From positions 686,501 to 750,500 of the forward strand of contig CP060236.1 in NCBI GenBank assembly GCA_023898725.1: a stretch of 64,000 bases of DNA, given 5' to 3'. Below are positions 15,751 through 24,922 of the stretch, in pieces. Every line of letters begins with the position of its first letter. The first letter of the stretch is position 1. The DNA comes from Alphaproteobacteria bacterium. GTDB lineage: Bacteria > Pseudomonadota > Alphaproteobacteria > JAUHZC01. The notes below the pieces were generated by a model. The model was not told where the DNA came from and did no database searches. It saw nothing but the letters and a program-made list of their open reading frames with translations. The position numbers were made by a program, and so were the translations under genes.

Positions 15751-18505
15751 AATTATATGCCCGGAATTTGGCGTGGATATGGTGGCTTACGTTGCGCGCA
15801 TTTTACGGACCTGGGACCCCTTGCGTGTGCATGAGACTGCGGTTTTTGTTCCTACGAGACGCTTGGGGGAGCGTTTGATAGCGGAACTAACGAGGGATTC
15901 AGCAAGCCAAATATTGCCTGGTATCTATCATCTTGGTGCTCTTTCATGCGTTGATTTAGCAACACTGACGGGGCGCGTAAAAAACTTTCCTCCCGTTTTG
16001 CCGGCCATACAGCAGCACCTGCAGTTGGCACAGCTCATTATGGATGAACACACTAACCCCTTTGCTTGTACATTATCTCAGGCAATTAATCTGGCTAAAA
16101 ATCTGTCGGAACTGATGGAAACACTGACTTACCATGGTATAGAGCTTATGGATCTGGATAAAGTTGTTGCTGATGATTTTGCCATTCACTGGCAGATAAC
16201 AAGTGATTTTCTCAAAAGAATATACAGTGCGTGGCCAAAAGTGTGTGCGACACGGGAGGTCATGGATCGTGCCAGTCTTCATGTGCGCGTTGTGAACGAA
16301 CTTCTTCTAGCATGGCGGGCATCACCCCCTCAGACGCCTATTTTTGTCATCGGTTCAAGCGGTAGCCTGCCGGTTACCCAGAAACTTATTACTGCGATTG
16401 CTGAACTCCCCAGAGGGCATGTAGTGCTTCCACCGGGCGCATCTGTGGATTTGGCATCCCGTTCAGAAAATCTTTCACCAACCCATCATTTGTCATCACT
16501 GGCCCGATTAATACGCTGCCTTTCTCCTTATCATGAACGTACGGTAGTTATTCCCTGTATGGTACCGAATATTCGCATCCGCTCTTTAGCAATAACACAG
16601 GGGCTAGAGAATCAAAAAGACCCAGATAATCAGTCGTTTCATGATCCAGATTTGACAACGCTTATTGCGGATGACCAAGAGCATGAAGCACAAATGATTA
16701 GTTGTATTTTGCGGGATGTTGTTGAAAAAACGGCGAAAACTGGGATTTTTATAACTCATAACCGCCAACTTGCCCGACGTGTCCAGGCACTGATGCGCAT
16801 GTGGGGTATTCGCATACCGGATTCTGCTGGTAAACCCCTTTCTGTCACGCGTGAGGGGGCCTGTTCGTTGCAAGTTTTGCAAGTATCGGGAACCGCCCAT
16901 CAAGTGCGAATGATGGCACTAAGGCTCTATAAAACATACAGTGTTTTTGACGATGTAACCCATGCCGCGTATCACGGGTGTGAGCGTAAACTCCGGGATG
17001 GTCGTGATTTATCACCCCTCACTTGGCCAGAAGATGTTGATAAGTGGGCAAAGAAGTGGATTGAAACGTACGAAAAATACGGACGGGAAAAACACTGCGT
17101 TTCTGTATTTTCTTTATGGCACCGGGGTCTCACAACAGAAATATGTGCCCCCCATTCCCGCATGGTGACGATTTGGGAGGAACTTGCGTGCGCAAATAAT
17201 TTTTATGGGGATGTGTCATTTGAGGACTATTGCCATATTTGGCAAGCGCTCATTCATGGTGAAACGATACGTGAGCAGCATTCTGAGAGGCATCCTCGGA
17301 TACAGATTCTGGGTCCCCTGGAAGCCAGGGGCATGTGGGCGGACGTTGCTGTTCTTGGGGGCTTGGTCCAAGGGGATTGGCCGCGAGGTAATACAATCGA
17401 TCCATGGATGTCTCGGGGAATGAGGGCAGATGTGGGGCTGAGTCCCTTGGAACAGCGCACGGGGCTCTCCTGCCATGATTTTGTGAGTGCTATCGCTTAT
17501 CCGGAAGTTTATATCACTCGGAGCCTACGCGTGAACGGTCAGGAACAAATCCCGGCACCATGGTGGACGCGACTGGCGATACTTTTTGCAGCCCACGATA
17601 ACACACACACATGGTCCGCAAGGGCAAAACAGGTTTTTTCTCGGCAGAGTGGTGGGTATGTGCCTGGAGGGCGTCCTTCGCCAGTTCCTCCGATTTCCTT
17701 ACGTCCCACGCAATTTTCCGCAACGGATTTAGGGACACTTGTGACGGATCCTTATAGTATCTTTGCGAAGAAAATACTGAAGATTCGTATGCTTGATAAT
17801 CTTGATGATGTGCCGAATGCGGCTAAACGAGGAACAGTTTTGCATCGTTCTCTTGAGCTTGCAATGAAAAGATTTTCTGAGGATAGATTTATACCAACGC
17901 CTTCAAGTCTCAATGAACTGGGACGCATTGCTTGTGAGGAAGAGGGTGTTGGCGATCACTATTTTCGTGCATGGCAGCCACGTTTTATGGTAGTTTATAA
18001 TTGGTTTATCGCACACTTGCTTCAAAATCTTCCGGCGCAAACATATGTGGAGGTATGGGGGAAATGGAACCTAATTTGTGCGGATGGTTCTACGCGCACG
18101 CTGATTGCAAAAGCAGATCGCATTGATATCGATGCTGCAGGCAATCTACACATCATAGATTACAAAACGGGCGGAGTCCCTTCGCAGGTAGATGTGAATA
18201 AGGGATTTGCCCCCCAACTTCTGGTTGAGGGGCTGATCGCCTCATTTGGGTCTTTTGAGCGTGTACCAAAAGCGCCCGTATCTTCCTTACAGTACTGGTC
18301 ATTGACGGGCGGTGCAACGAATGGTCAGATTGTACGGTTTGAGAAAGGCCTCAATGATTTACTTGCGCATGCCAAGGAAGGTATAGAGCGTTTGCTTGCT
18401 TATTATAATGAGCCCTCTTCTGGGTATCCGGCATGTCCGCATGAGGCACATGCACCCCGTTTTAATGATTATGAGGCCCTTTCACGCATTCAGGAATGGC
18501 AATAA
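15734..18505 (+). CDS. addB: AddB, helicase-nuclease subunit
   Basis: AddAB processes double-strand breaks for RecA loading, replacing RecBCD in alphaproteobacteria. The 923-aa protein starts at one of two adjacent GTG codons (15734 or 15737). The N-terminal region has FVPTRRLGERLIAEL, in place of a functional Walker motif. Conserved stretches follow: VIGSSGSLPVTQKLITAI, LGPLEARGMWADVAVLGG and GDWPRG. A C-terminal PD-(D/E)XK nuclease carries LHIIDYKTGG and a downstream Q-L-L helix. It ends with the family's FNDYEALSRIQEW. The 3' end overlaps addA by 10 bp. Confidence 0.92.
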   Translation: MVETHKIICPEFGVDMVAYVARILRTWDPLRVHETAVFVPTRRLGERLIAELTRDSASQILPGIYHLGALSCVDLATLTGRVKNFPPVLPAIQQHLQLAQLIMDEHTNPFACTLSQAINLAKNLSELMETLTYHGIELMDLDKVVADDFAIHWQITSDFLKRIYSAWPKVCATREVMDRASLHVRVVNELLLAWRASPPQTPIFVIGSSGSLPVTQKLITAIAELPRGHVVLPPGASVDLASRSENLSPTHHLSSLARLIRCLSPYHERTVVIPCMVPNIRIRSLAITQGLENQKDPDNQSFHDPDLTTLIADDQEHEAQMISCILRDVVEKTAKTGIFITHNRQLARRVQALMRMWGIRIPDSAGKPLSVTREGACSLQVLQVSGTAHQVRMMALRLYKTYSVFDDVTHAAYHGCERKLRDGRDLSPLTWPEDVDKWAKKWIETYEKYGREKHCVSVFSLWHRGLTTEICAPHSRMVTIWEELACANNFYGDVSFEDYCHIWQALIHGETIREQHSERHPRIQILGPLEARGMWADVAVLGGLVQGDWPRGNTIDPWMSRGMRADVGLSPLEQRTGLSCHDFVSAIAYPEVYITRSLRVNGQEQIPAPWWTRLAILFAAHDNTHTWSARAKQVFSRQSGGYVPGGRPSPVPPISLRPTQFSATDLGTLVTDPYSIFAKKILKIRMLDNLDDVPNAAKRGTVLHRSLELAMKRFSEDRFIPTPSSLNELGRIACEEEGVGDHYFRAWQPRFMVVYNWFIAHLLQNLPAQTYVEVWGKWNLICADGSTRTLIAKADRIDIDAAGNLHIIDYKTGGVPSQVDVNKGFAPQLLVEGLIASFGSFERVPKAPVSSLQYWSLTGGATNGQIVRFEKGLNDLLAHAKEGIERLLAYYNEPSSGYPACPHEAHAPRFNDYEALSRIQEWQ

Positions 18506-21500
18506 AATCCATGCGCACACCAACAGTCTCTTTGAATTTAGGCGAATACGCAAATGTCTTACAAACCCGTGCGTCCGATCCCCAAACGAGTGCCTGGGTT
18601 GCCGCATCGGCAGGAAGTGGTAAAACAAAAGTGTTAATTGATCGTCTGGTGCGATTGTTGCTTACTGGTGTTGATCCAAGTCGCATTGTTTGTTTGACAT
18701 TTACGAATGCGGCCGCTGCAGAAATGACGAATCGTCTTTACCGTCGTTTGAGCGATTTTACCCATAGCGATGAAAAATCTCTGACACGAGAACTGCATGC
18801 TCTTAATGGGGGTCCTGTGCCATTCTCAATGGTATCTGTCGCACAAGAATTACTAAACCGCGTTTTGGAAACACCAGGAGGCGTCCGTATTGATACGCTG
18901 CATGGTTTTTCTCAAATGGTGCTGCGACGTTTCCCCTTGGAGGCTGGCTTGACCCCGGGGTTTGAGATTGCTGATGAACACGCCAGCCGCTCTCTCATGG
19001 GGAAGGCTATTCATGACCTTTTGGCGTCTCCTCATCCTCAAATCACAACAGTTCTGACACGTATGTTGCAGTATTTTACGGCAGAAACTGTTGAGGATTA
19101 TCTCCGCGAGCTTATGTCCTTGCGTTGGCGTACGTGGTTATCTGCTCGTGAAAAAGAGGAAAATTTCCCTCCAGAATTAACCAATAATACCTTCTATGAA
19201 ACCTTGAAGGCATCAGTTACTCCCCTCCTAAAACAGCTTGTTGATACGTGTCGCGAAGCATTAGAAGAGTCTCCCTTTTTAGCAGCGTGTGCCGCTCTTT
19301 TGGCGGATACACCATCATCGCAGAAAATTTACGATACGTTGTATAGCCTATGCTTTACTCAATCCGGAGAACCCCGCAAGCAAATACTAACGAAACGCTT
19401 GCGGGATAGTTATCCTGAGGCGCTTGAAAGCATTGCAGCACTTATTTTAGCCCTAGAAACGGCCTGTGATGCACGCAAGGATGCAAAAGCATATGAAATA
19501 AGCCAATCATTTTCATTTTTAGCGGTCCATGTCTCTCGTATTTATAAAGAATTAAAGGCCCGAGAGGGTGTCTTGGATTATGATGATTTAATTGATACCA
19601 CCGTGCGGCTTTTTACCAATAGTGCGATGGCTCCATGGGTGCTTTATAAGCTTGATGGTGGAATTGATCATATGCTTTTGGATGAAGCACAAGATACGTC
19701 TCACCATCAGTGGACTCTTGTGCGGAGTCTGCTGGATGAATTTTTTAGTGGAAATACGACTGACCGAAAGCGCACATTTTTTGTTGTGGGAGATGTTAAG
19801 CAATCTATTTACGGCTTTCAAGGGGCAGATCCTGCTGGATTTGTTTCCAACCGCGCCTATTTCCGCCAAGCCTTTACAGAAGCTCATAGATCCTGGCAAG
19901 ATATTCCTTTTAATATATCTTTTCGATCAACACCCGAGGTGTTGCGGGTTGTTGACAGTGTGTTTGCTGACCCTGGGCGCGCTGCTCAGCTTTGTGAGTT
20001 ACGCCGAGTTTCTCATGTTGCCTTTCGCACTGATGCTCCTGGGCGTGTGGAGATATGGCCTTTGGAGAAAGCGCCTCCCTGCGCAAATATTCCCTTTGAT
20101 GCGTGGGATGCTCCGCGCCATTCCTCGACGACAAAAAAGGATTCCTCCGAAGTCTTGGCCCAACGTATCACTAAAACACTGGGTACATGGTTACGTGAGA
20201 AGCGGTTGTTACCTTCAGGGTTAAGGCCTATTCAAGCGCATGACATTCTCGTTTTAGTACAGCGTCGTGGTCCTTTTGTGTCCGCATTAATCCGCCATCT
20301 GCGTGCACACAGTATTCCTGTGGAAGGCCAAGATCGCTATGATTTAGCCGATAACCTAGGTGTACAAGATTTATTGAACCTAGCCGAGTTTTGTGATCTC
20401 CCGAGCAATGATTTAGCCCTTGCTTGTGTTTTGAAGAGCCCATTTGTTGGGTTGTGTGATGATGAGTTGCTGTGTTTGCGCACATTATCCGGAGAGTGCT
20501 TGTGGGAACAGTTGTGTGCATCTGGGCATAAAAATACTATATCCTGGTTGGGGGGGCTAATCGTGGATACGAAAACTGTCCGTCCCTTTGATTTTTTTAT
20601 GCGCGTCTTGTATGTCGATGGTGGTATCAAGCGCATGGCAGCAGCAATGGGTGATGAAGCCTATGATACTGCACGCGATTTTTTGAGTCTGCTTGAGATA
20701 TTTGAAGCCAAAGAGATCCCCACAGTGGCAGGTTTCTTGCTTTGGTTTCGTCATGCGAATACCGAAGTTATTCGTCCGCATGCCAATCATGTACGCGGTG
20801 TGCGCATTATGACGGTACATGGAGCAAAGGGACTGCAGGCACCTATCGTGATTTTACCTGATACTGTCCGTGTGCCTACAACCGTTGAAGCGTTGTCGTT
20901 AGATGAAAAAGGGGATTTAGTTTATCTGCCTTCGGGGCGGGAACGTCCTGCGCGCTTGGATGCTGCCTTTGCGCATGCCCATGCCCAGATGATGGCTGAA
21001 TATTACCGTCTTCTATATGTTGCGATGACGCGTGCGGAAGATATGCTTGTGGTGTGTGGATGGGAGTCTGGACGTGTGATTAACTATCAAGACTCATGGT
21101 ATCACATCGTTCAAAGCAGTGTTCGCTCGTGCTCCGATGTTTCTGTTCTGCCAAATGATGATCTCATTGTGGGTAATGTACCTGTGCGTTCCTCGGAGAG
21201 TTCGCGTGATGTTTTTGACGCCGCCATAGCATGTGTTTCTCTTTCTATTCCGGAGCATTTTTATAGACAAGCGGTTACGGAGTGCCCTGTGCCGCGTGCT
21301 GTTTCTCCTACCTCTTTAACGCGGAGTATCGCGCGTGCTGAAGATCCTATGGGCGTTGGCGCCGTGGTGCGTAAATCCGAGGACTTGCGGGAAAAAGGAA
21401 TTAGATTGCATCGGTTGTTTGAGCTATGGCCGAATGTGTCTGATGAAGATAAAAACCTTCTTGCCTCCCCTGAGGAGATTGCGAAAGTCAGCAGCATTTG

Positions 21501-21906
21501 GCAACATCCTGAATATTCCCGCTTTTTTGCCGGCAATCACTCGACAGAAGTGCGGGTGAGAGGAGTCCTCGCAAACAAACCGGTAATGGCCGTTATTGAT
21601 CGCATGGGTGTGGATGAGCATGGTGTGTGGTTTCTTGATTACAAAACAAGTACACATATTGTGCGCGATCCTAAACGACTACCACCCTATATGCTTGGGC
21701 AAATGGGTTGCTATTTCTCACTTTTAGAAAAGATATACCCCGGAAAAACGATCACAGGATATATTCTTTGGACTCATGATCAAAGCATCACTGAAGTCTT
21801 TGCGCATCAAGCAGAACCTGTTTTTTGTGATTTTTTGCGGGAGAATCGCTGGCCTCAGGTCGAGCCAGATGGTTGCGATGATCCCCAAGATCATACAATC
21901 TTTTAA
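18496..21906 (+). CDS. addA: AddA, UvrD-like helicase/nuclease subunit
   Basis: The motor subunit of AddAB, 1136 aa. UvrD-type motifs: Walker A AASAGSGKTKVLIDRL, motif Ia CLTFTNAAAAEM, DEAQDTSHHQW (motif II), VGDVKQSIYGFQGADP (III), NISFRSTPEVL (IV), and MTVHGAKGLQAPIVILP (V), then LLYVAMTRAEDMLVVCG (VI). A C-terminal nuclease domain carries WFLDYKTST. The start may be 18496 or the ATG at 18511 (MRTPTVSLNL). It overlaps addB, so the two subunits are made in step. Confidence 0.95.
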   Translation: MAIKSMRTPTVSLNLGEYANVLQTRASDPQTSAWVAASAGSGKTKVLIDRLVRLLLTGVDPSRIVCLTFTNAAAAEMTNRLYRRLSDFTHSDEKSLTRELHALNGGPVPFSMVSVAQELLNRVLETPGGVRIDTLHGFSQMVLRRFPLEAGLTPGFEIADEHASRSLMGKAIHDLLASPHPQITTVLTRMLQYFTAETVEDYLRELMSLRWRTWLSAREKEENFPPELTNNTFYETLKASVTPLLKQLVDTCREALEESPFLAACAALLADTPSSQKIYDTLYSLCFTQSGEPRKQILTKRLRDSYPEALESIAALILALETACDARKDAKAYEISQSFSFLAVHVSRIYKELKAREGVLDYDDLIDTTVRLFTNSAMAPWVLYKLDGGIDHMLLDEAQDTSHHQWTLVRSLLDEFFSGNTTDRKRTFFVVGDVKQSIYGFQGADPAGFVSNRAYFRQAFTEAHRSWQDIPFNISFRSTPEVLRVVDSVFADPGRAAQLCELRRVSHVAFRTDAPGRVEIWPLEKAPPCANIPFDAWDAPRHSSTTKKDSSEVLAQRITKTLGTWLREKRLLPSGLRPIQAHDILVLVQRRGPFVSALIRHLRAHSIPVEGQDRYDLADNLGVQDLLNLAEFCDLPSNDLALACVLKSPFVGLCDDELLCLRTLSGECLWEQLCASGHKNTISWLGGLIVDTKTVRPFDFFMRVLYVDGGIKRMAAAMGDEAYDTARDFLSLLEIFEAKEIPTVAGFLLWFRHANTEVIRPHANHVRGVRIMTVHGAKGLQAPIVILPDTVRVPTTVEALSLDEKGDLVYLPSGRERPARLDAAFAHAHAQMMAEYYRLLYVAMTRAEDMLVVCGWESGRVINYQDSWYHIVQSSVRSCSDVSVLPNDDLIVGNVPVRSSESSRDVFDAAIACVSLSIPEHFYRQAVTECPVPRAVSPTSLTRSIARAEDPMGVGAVVRKSEDLREKGIRLHRLFELWPNVSDEDKNLLASPEEIAKVSSIWQHPEYSRFFAGNHSTEVRVRGVLANKPVMAVIDRMGVDEHGVWFLDYKTSTHIVRDPKRLPPYMLGQMGCYFSLLEKIYPGKTITGYILWTHDQSITEVFAHQAEPVFCDFLRENRWPQVEPDGCDDPQDHTIF

Positions 21907-21927
21907 AAACTTACTTTGTGAGGACGC

Positions 21928-22974
21928 TTAGGATATATCTCTTTCTACATCATTAGCGGCGATGTCTCTTGATATTCTTGGAGATTTGGGTTTACCAGCT
22001 GTTTCTTGCGCATCACCAGAATCCTCTACATGAAGGCGTGCCAACATGCGTGCGGTGAAAAACCCTACTCGGAAGAGTGAATTTCTTGAAGCGGGTGAGG
22101 AATCTATCCCCATTTCTTCATCCGTCGTGGTTTGTGTATCGATGGATCTGGATATGATGGGCGGACTATCTTTTGGTGCGCCGTAATTGGTGCCGGGTGT
22201 TGCCTTTTTAGCGGGCATCTCGTGAAGCGCGTGCGAATCCCCTGAGAGTTGTAGGGAGGTGTGCTCGCTCCCTCTTCTGTGCATGTGGGGAAATCCCTCG
22301 TGTCTATGGGATAAATGCCCCCGAGATGTGGTGCGTGAAACACGAAAAATGAAGGGATCCTGTTCGCCTGTACGCGGACTAACACCTGTATAAATAAAGG
22401 CATAAAGGACATTACTTCCTCCTTCCTCCCGCACGCGGAGATTAATCCACCCGTGATGGCGTGCTTCATTAATAGATGTAAAAAAATCAGCATCTAAGCG
22501 CCCTGTTTGGCGCGCCGCTCCTTGTATCTCCCGAAAAGTTGCGGCTAAGATATCAGGTGGCCCAGGGGGGTCTGAGGGGTCGGGGTCTTCGCTTGCGCGA
22601 AACCAACGCATGGTATACTCATAATCCCTTGTGCGAAAAGAGAGCCCATCCCCAAGCACTTCTTTGTTGCTATCGGGACACATGCCTTCTAGTTTATTGG
22701 CAGCGTTATTCAGGAGTTGCATCATAAAACGAGGCATTGTGTCTGGATAAAACTCAGTGAGACGATTGTTTTCATAGGGATCTCGTTTCCAGCAACAAGA
22801 CAATGATCGGCACCGCTCTCGTGCTTGATTGGGGTTTGACCATATAGATCCTGCAAGTGCAACGCCCCCTGAAACAAGTGTGCCGACAGTAGTGAAGGCA
22901 AGAGCTTCCCAACCTGATGCCTTAATCGGACAAAAAAATAAATAACAAATCAATAGTGATATTTTTTTGTTCAT
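21928..22974 (-). CDS. Orphan exported protein
   Basis: Not recognised. 348 aa with a signal peptide MNKKISLLICYLFFCPIKASG, followed by a short hydrophobic segment (LAFTTVGTLVSGGVALAGSI). A cysteine cluster (CRSLSCCWKRD) comes near residue 55. The middle third looks globular (FREIQGAARQTG, INEARHHGWINLRVREE, SNVLYAFIYTG), and the C-terminal third is Ser/His/Pro-rich and probably disordered. It converges with addA (22 bp between stops) and is divergent from the outer-membrane protein gene across 309 AT-rich bases. Confidence 0.6.
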   Translation of the reverse strand: MNKKISLLICYLFFCPIKASGWEALAFTTVGTLVSGGVALAGSIWSNPNQARERCRSLSCCWKRDPYENNRLTEFYPDTMPRFMMQLLNNAANKLEGMCPDSNKEVLGDGLSFRTRDYEYTMRWFRASEDPDPSDPPGPPDILAATFREIQGAARQTGRLDADFFTSINEARHHGWINLRVREEGGSNVLYAFIYTGVSPRTGEQDPFIFRVSRTTSRGHLSHRHEGFPHMHRRGSEHTSLQLSGDSHALHEMPAKKATPGTNYGAPKDSPPIISRSIDTQTTTDEEMGIDSSPASRNSLFRVGFFTARMLARLHVEDSGDAQETAGKPKSPRISRDIAANDVERDIS

Positions 22975-23190
22975 AGAATGTATTAAAATTAATATTATAA
23001 TATTATATGTAATTATGTATAATAAATAGCTAATAAAAAATTAAAAAACCACCTCACGTATGTCTGTTTGTCACAAAAGAGATGATTTTTTGTGATGCTT
23101 CTGTGCAACAAAGAAAAAAAGTGTTTTTTCTACGAGTTTTTTGTCACTCGTTCCTGTGTCATAAAAAAAATAAATGTGTCAAAAATTTTC

Positions 23191-23208
23191 ATAATCAAGC
23201 CTGATTAT
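23191..23208. promoter_or_regulatory. Operator-like inverted repeat upstream of the OMP gene
   Basis: ATAATCA and TGATTAT are perfect 7-bp arms with a 4-base spacer. It overlaps a CATAAT element, so it could be a repressor site over the -10. No regulator is suggested by the sequence. Confidence 0.4.
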
Positions 23209-23213
23209 CGAAG

Positions 23214-23250
23214 CCCCATTGTGTGTACCGTAATTTCACGCACAATAGGG
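23214..23250 (+). promoter_or_regulatory. Stem-loop in the predicted 5' leader of the OMP gene
   Basis: CCCCATTGTGTG (23214-23225) pairs with CGCACAATAGGG (23239-23250), 10 canonical matches out of 12 around a 13-base loop, 33 bases before the start codon. Known outer-membrane protein mRNAs often carry a stabilising 5' stem-loop; that role here is inferred. Confidence 0.45.
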
Positions 23251-23283
23251 AAGTGTAAATTTATTTTTTAACGGAGATTATTA

Positions 23284-24000
23284 ATGAAAAAAATTCTGAC
23301 ACTTTTGGCTGTAGCAACAGCCGTTACGACAGGGTCTTCTGCGGCTATGACGGGTAAATTTTATGGTGGTCTTGGGCTGGGCATGAAAAAAGTCCATGCG
23401 GAAATGGGAGGATATACGGCCTCTTTGGGCGGTAGAGCAAGCAACTCTGATATTTATGACGTGACTTCAGACAAATTTGCTGGCCAAGTGTTTCTTGGTT
23501 ATCGTCTGGGTGTTTCTGAGATGTTTTATGCGGGATTGGAGATTGATGCTAACTCTCCTTATACGTATAAGAATGAAGCGGATCCTGAGGTAAAACGCAA
23601 CAACACAGAGTTTAATGAACCTAAAATTAAAACTGGGTTGGGATTTGGCGCCAGTCTTTTGCTTGGTTGGAACGTGAACGAGTCATCATCTCTCTTCATC
23701 CGTCTTGGCGGTGAGTACCGTAAGCATCAGATTAGTCCTAATTTAGGTAGTGCTTTTAATGGTTTAACTCATCAACAACGTACAGCCAAACGCAGCTACA
23801 CAGATTTTTCCTTTGTTCCTGGCGTAGGGGGCACAATGAAAATGAACGATACCCTAGAACTTAGTCTCGATTACCGCGTTAATATTGGTAATGGCAAAAA
23901 GTTTGGTACCAATAGTACAACTGACTTTACAACAAAGCATACGGATAAATCCCACACAATGATGGCTCGTATCTCTTATTGCTTTAAGAAACTTGGTTAA
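23284..24000 (+). CDS. Outer-membrane beta-barrel protein
   Basis: A 238-aa protein with signal peptide MKKILTLLAVATAVTTGSSA. The mature part is a series of alternating amphipathic strands with glycine turns: GKFYGGLGLGMKKVHAE, AGQVFLGYRLGVS, GLGFGASLLLGWNVN, SSLFIRLGGEYRK, LELSLDYRVNIG. The last strand is MMARISYCF, with a terminal KKLG after it. It fits an eight-stranded surface-antigen or OmpA/Omp25-like barrel. A good ribosome site (ACGGAG) precedes the ATG. A hairpin separates it from the next gene. Confidence 0.75.
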   Translation: MKKILTLLAVATAVTTGSSAAMTGKFYGGLGLGMKKVHAEMGGYTASLGGRASNSDIYDVTSDKFAGQVFLGYRLGVSEMFYAGLEIDANSPYTYKNEADPEVKRNNTEFNEPKIKTGLGFGASLLLGWNVNESSSLFIRLGGEYRKHQISPNLGSAFNGLTHQQRTAKRSYTDFSFVPGVGGTMKMNDTLELSLDYRVNIGNGKKFGTNSTTDFTTKHTDKSHTMMARISYCFKKLG

Positions 24001-24016
24001 CTATTTGTTAATATAT

Positions 24017-24047
24017 GGGGTTTATTATATTTCTTGTAATAAACTCC
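24017..24047 (+). promoter_or_regulatory. Intercistronic hairpin after the OMP gene
   Basis: GGGGTTTATTA and TAATAAACTCC form an 11-bp stem (one G-U pair) with a 9-base loop, with no T run behind it. It lies 16 bases after the OMP stop and may protect the upstream message from 3' decay. Confidence 0.5.
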
Positions 24048-24066
24048 TAACCCTATGAGAAAAAAC

Positions 24067-24783
24067 ATGAACAAACGAACATTAGGTGCAATATTAGCGA
24101 CTGTTTTTGCTGCTGTTTCTATTTCTGAAGCTAGTGCCACTGCTATACTTGCACTCAAAAAACAGCAAGAAGCAGCCGCAGCTGCTGCCGCTGCCGCCGC
24201 TGAAAAAGCAGCTGTTTCACAGGAAACTACAGACCCAAAGGCTGAGACTGCGAAAAAAGCCGCCGAAGAAGCTGCTAAGGCTGAAGCTGCGAAAAAAGCC
24301 GCCGAAGACGCTGCTAAAGCTGAAGCTGCGAAAAAAGCTGCTGAAGACGCTGCTAAAGCTGAAGCTGCGAAAAAAGCCGCCGCTGCTGCTGATCCAGCGC
24401 CAATTGCAGCCGGAATAACAGTTGCGTACGCTGCAAAACCGTATGCAACAAAAACACTAATGATGACAGTGGCTTCAGCCACAACAAAGATTTCAGCGGT
24501 GAATCCGCAATTTGTGATTAAATCCGCTATTGCCAAAAATGTTTCGGGAAAGACAGCTTGGTTTGTTGATTCTAATGGCAAGTGTCTTCAGTTATCTAAC
24601 GGCACAAATGTTTCATCCATTAAGGTTGGATCATCCTATGATCTGGCTGTTGTTCCTAAGGCAAGCAAAGTAAACCCTGAAAAAGCCGGTTCTAAGGCGC
24701 TCTATACGCTTTCCAATGTTCCGAGTGGTCTAACCTGCAGTGTGTCAAGGTACTCCGTAAGCATCGTTGCAGCGACGAAGTAA
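24067..24783 (+). CDS. Exported Ala/Lys-rich protein with a C-terminal G-x-C module
   Basis: Unknown family, 238 aa from the ATG at 24067 (GAGA tract upstream; an in-frame ATG at 24055 has no ribosome site). The signal peptide ends near SEASA. Residues about 35-110 are an Ala/Glu/Lys helix made of 13-residue repeats (AEAAKKAAEDAAK), similar in style to the TolA stalk. A globular end follows: FVDSNGKCLQLSNG, IKVGSSYDLAVVP, a second cysteine 51 residues later (LTCSVS) and the final strand VSIVAATK. The same module occurs in the next two genes. Its own terminator lies at 24803-24837. Confidence 0.65.
   Translation: MNKRTLGAILATVFAAVSISEASATAILALKKQQEAAAAAAAAAAEKAAVSQETTDPKAETAKKAAEEAAKAEAAKKAAEDAAKAEAAKKAAEDAAKAEAAKKAAAAADPAPIAAGITVAYAAKPYATKTLMMTVASATTKISAVNPQFVIKSAIAKNVSGKTAWFVDSNGKCLQLSNGTNVSSIKVGSSYDLAVVPKASKVNPEKAGSKALYTLSNVPSGLTCSVSRYSVSIVAATK
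24241..24390 (+). repeat. 39-bp tandem repeat (13-aa Ala/Lys helix)
   Basis: Units start at 24241, 24280, 24319 and 24358 (the last partial, 33 bp). Each encodes a variant of AEAAKKAAEDAAK. Units differ by a few mostly synonymous or Glu/Asp changes. Confidence 0.85.
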
Positions 24784-24802
24784 TACTATACGATAGTGCA
24801 GT

Positions 24803-24837
24803 AAAAAAACCATCTCCTCAGGGAGGTGGTTTTTTTT
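24803..24837 (+). terminator. Rho-independent terminator
   Basis: ACCATCTCC (24809-24817) pairs with GGAGGTGGT (24822-24830), one G-U pair and a 4-base loop, preceded by an A run and followed by a T run. Confidence 0.9.
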
Positions 24838-24883
24838 GTAAGAATAATATTGGTACGTATATCTGTAGGGTGCATAGTTTTTA

Positions 24884-24892
24884 TGCTAGAAT
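24884..24892 (+). promoter_or_regulatory. Extended -10 promoter candidate
   Basis: TG-C-TAGAAT at 24884-24892 is an extended -10 element, 30 bases before the next start codon. No clear -35 is present at 16-18 bases, which an extended -10 can tolerate. Confidence 0.4.
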
Positions 24893-24922
24893 ATTTTATA
24901 TTTTTTTAGGGGCGCAATAAAA

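Larger units (their letters stand above)
22975..23283. other. AT-rich divergent intergenic region with two hairpins
   Basis: 309 bases without a gene. The part next to the orphan exported gene (22975-23045) is nearly pure A/T. Towards the outer-membrane protein gene there is a -10-like CATAAT (23190-23195) with no convincing -35. ATAATCA-agcc-TGATTAT (23191-23208) overlaps it. A longer imperfect inverted repeat lies at 23214-23250. I see no small ORF with a ribosome site. Confidence 0.55.
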
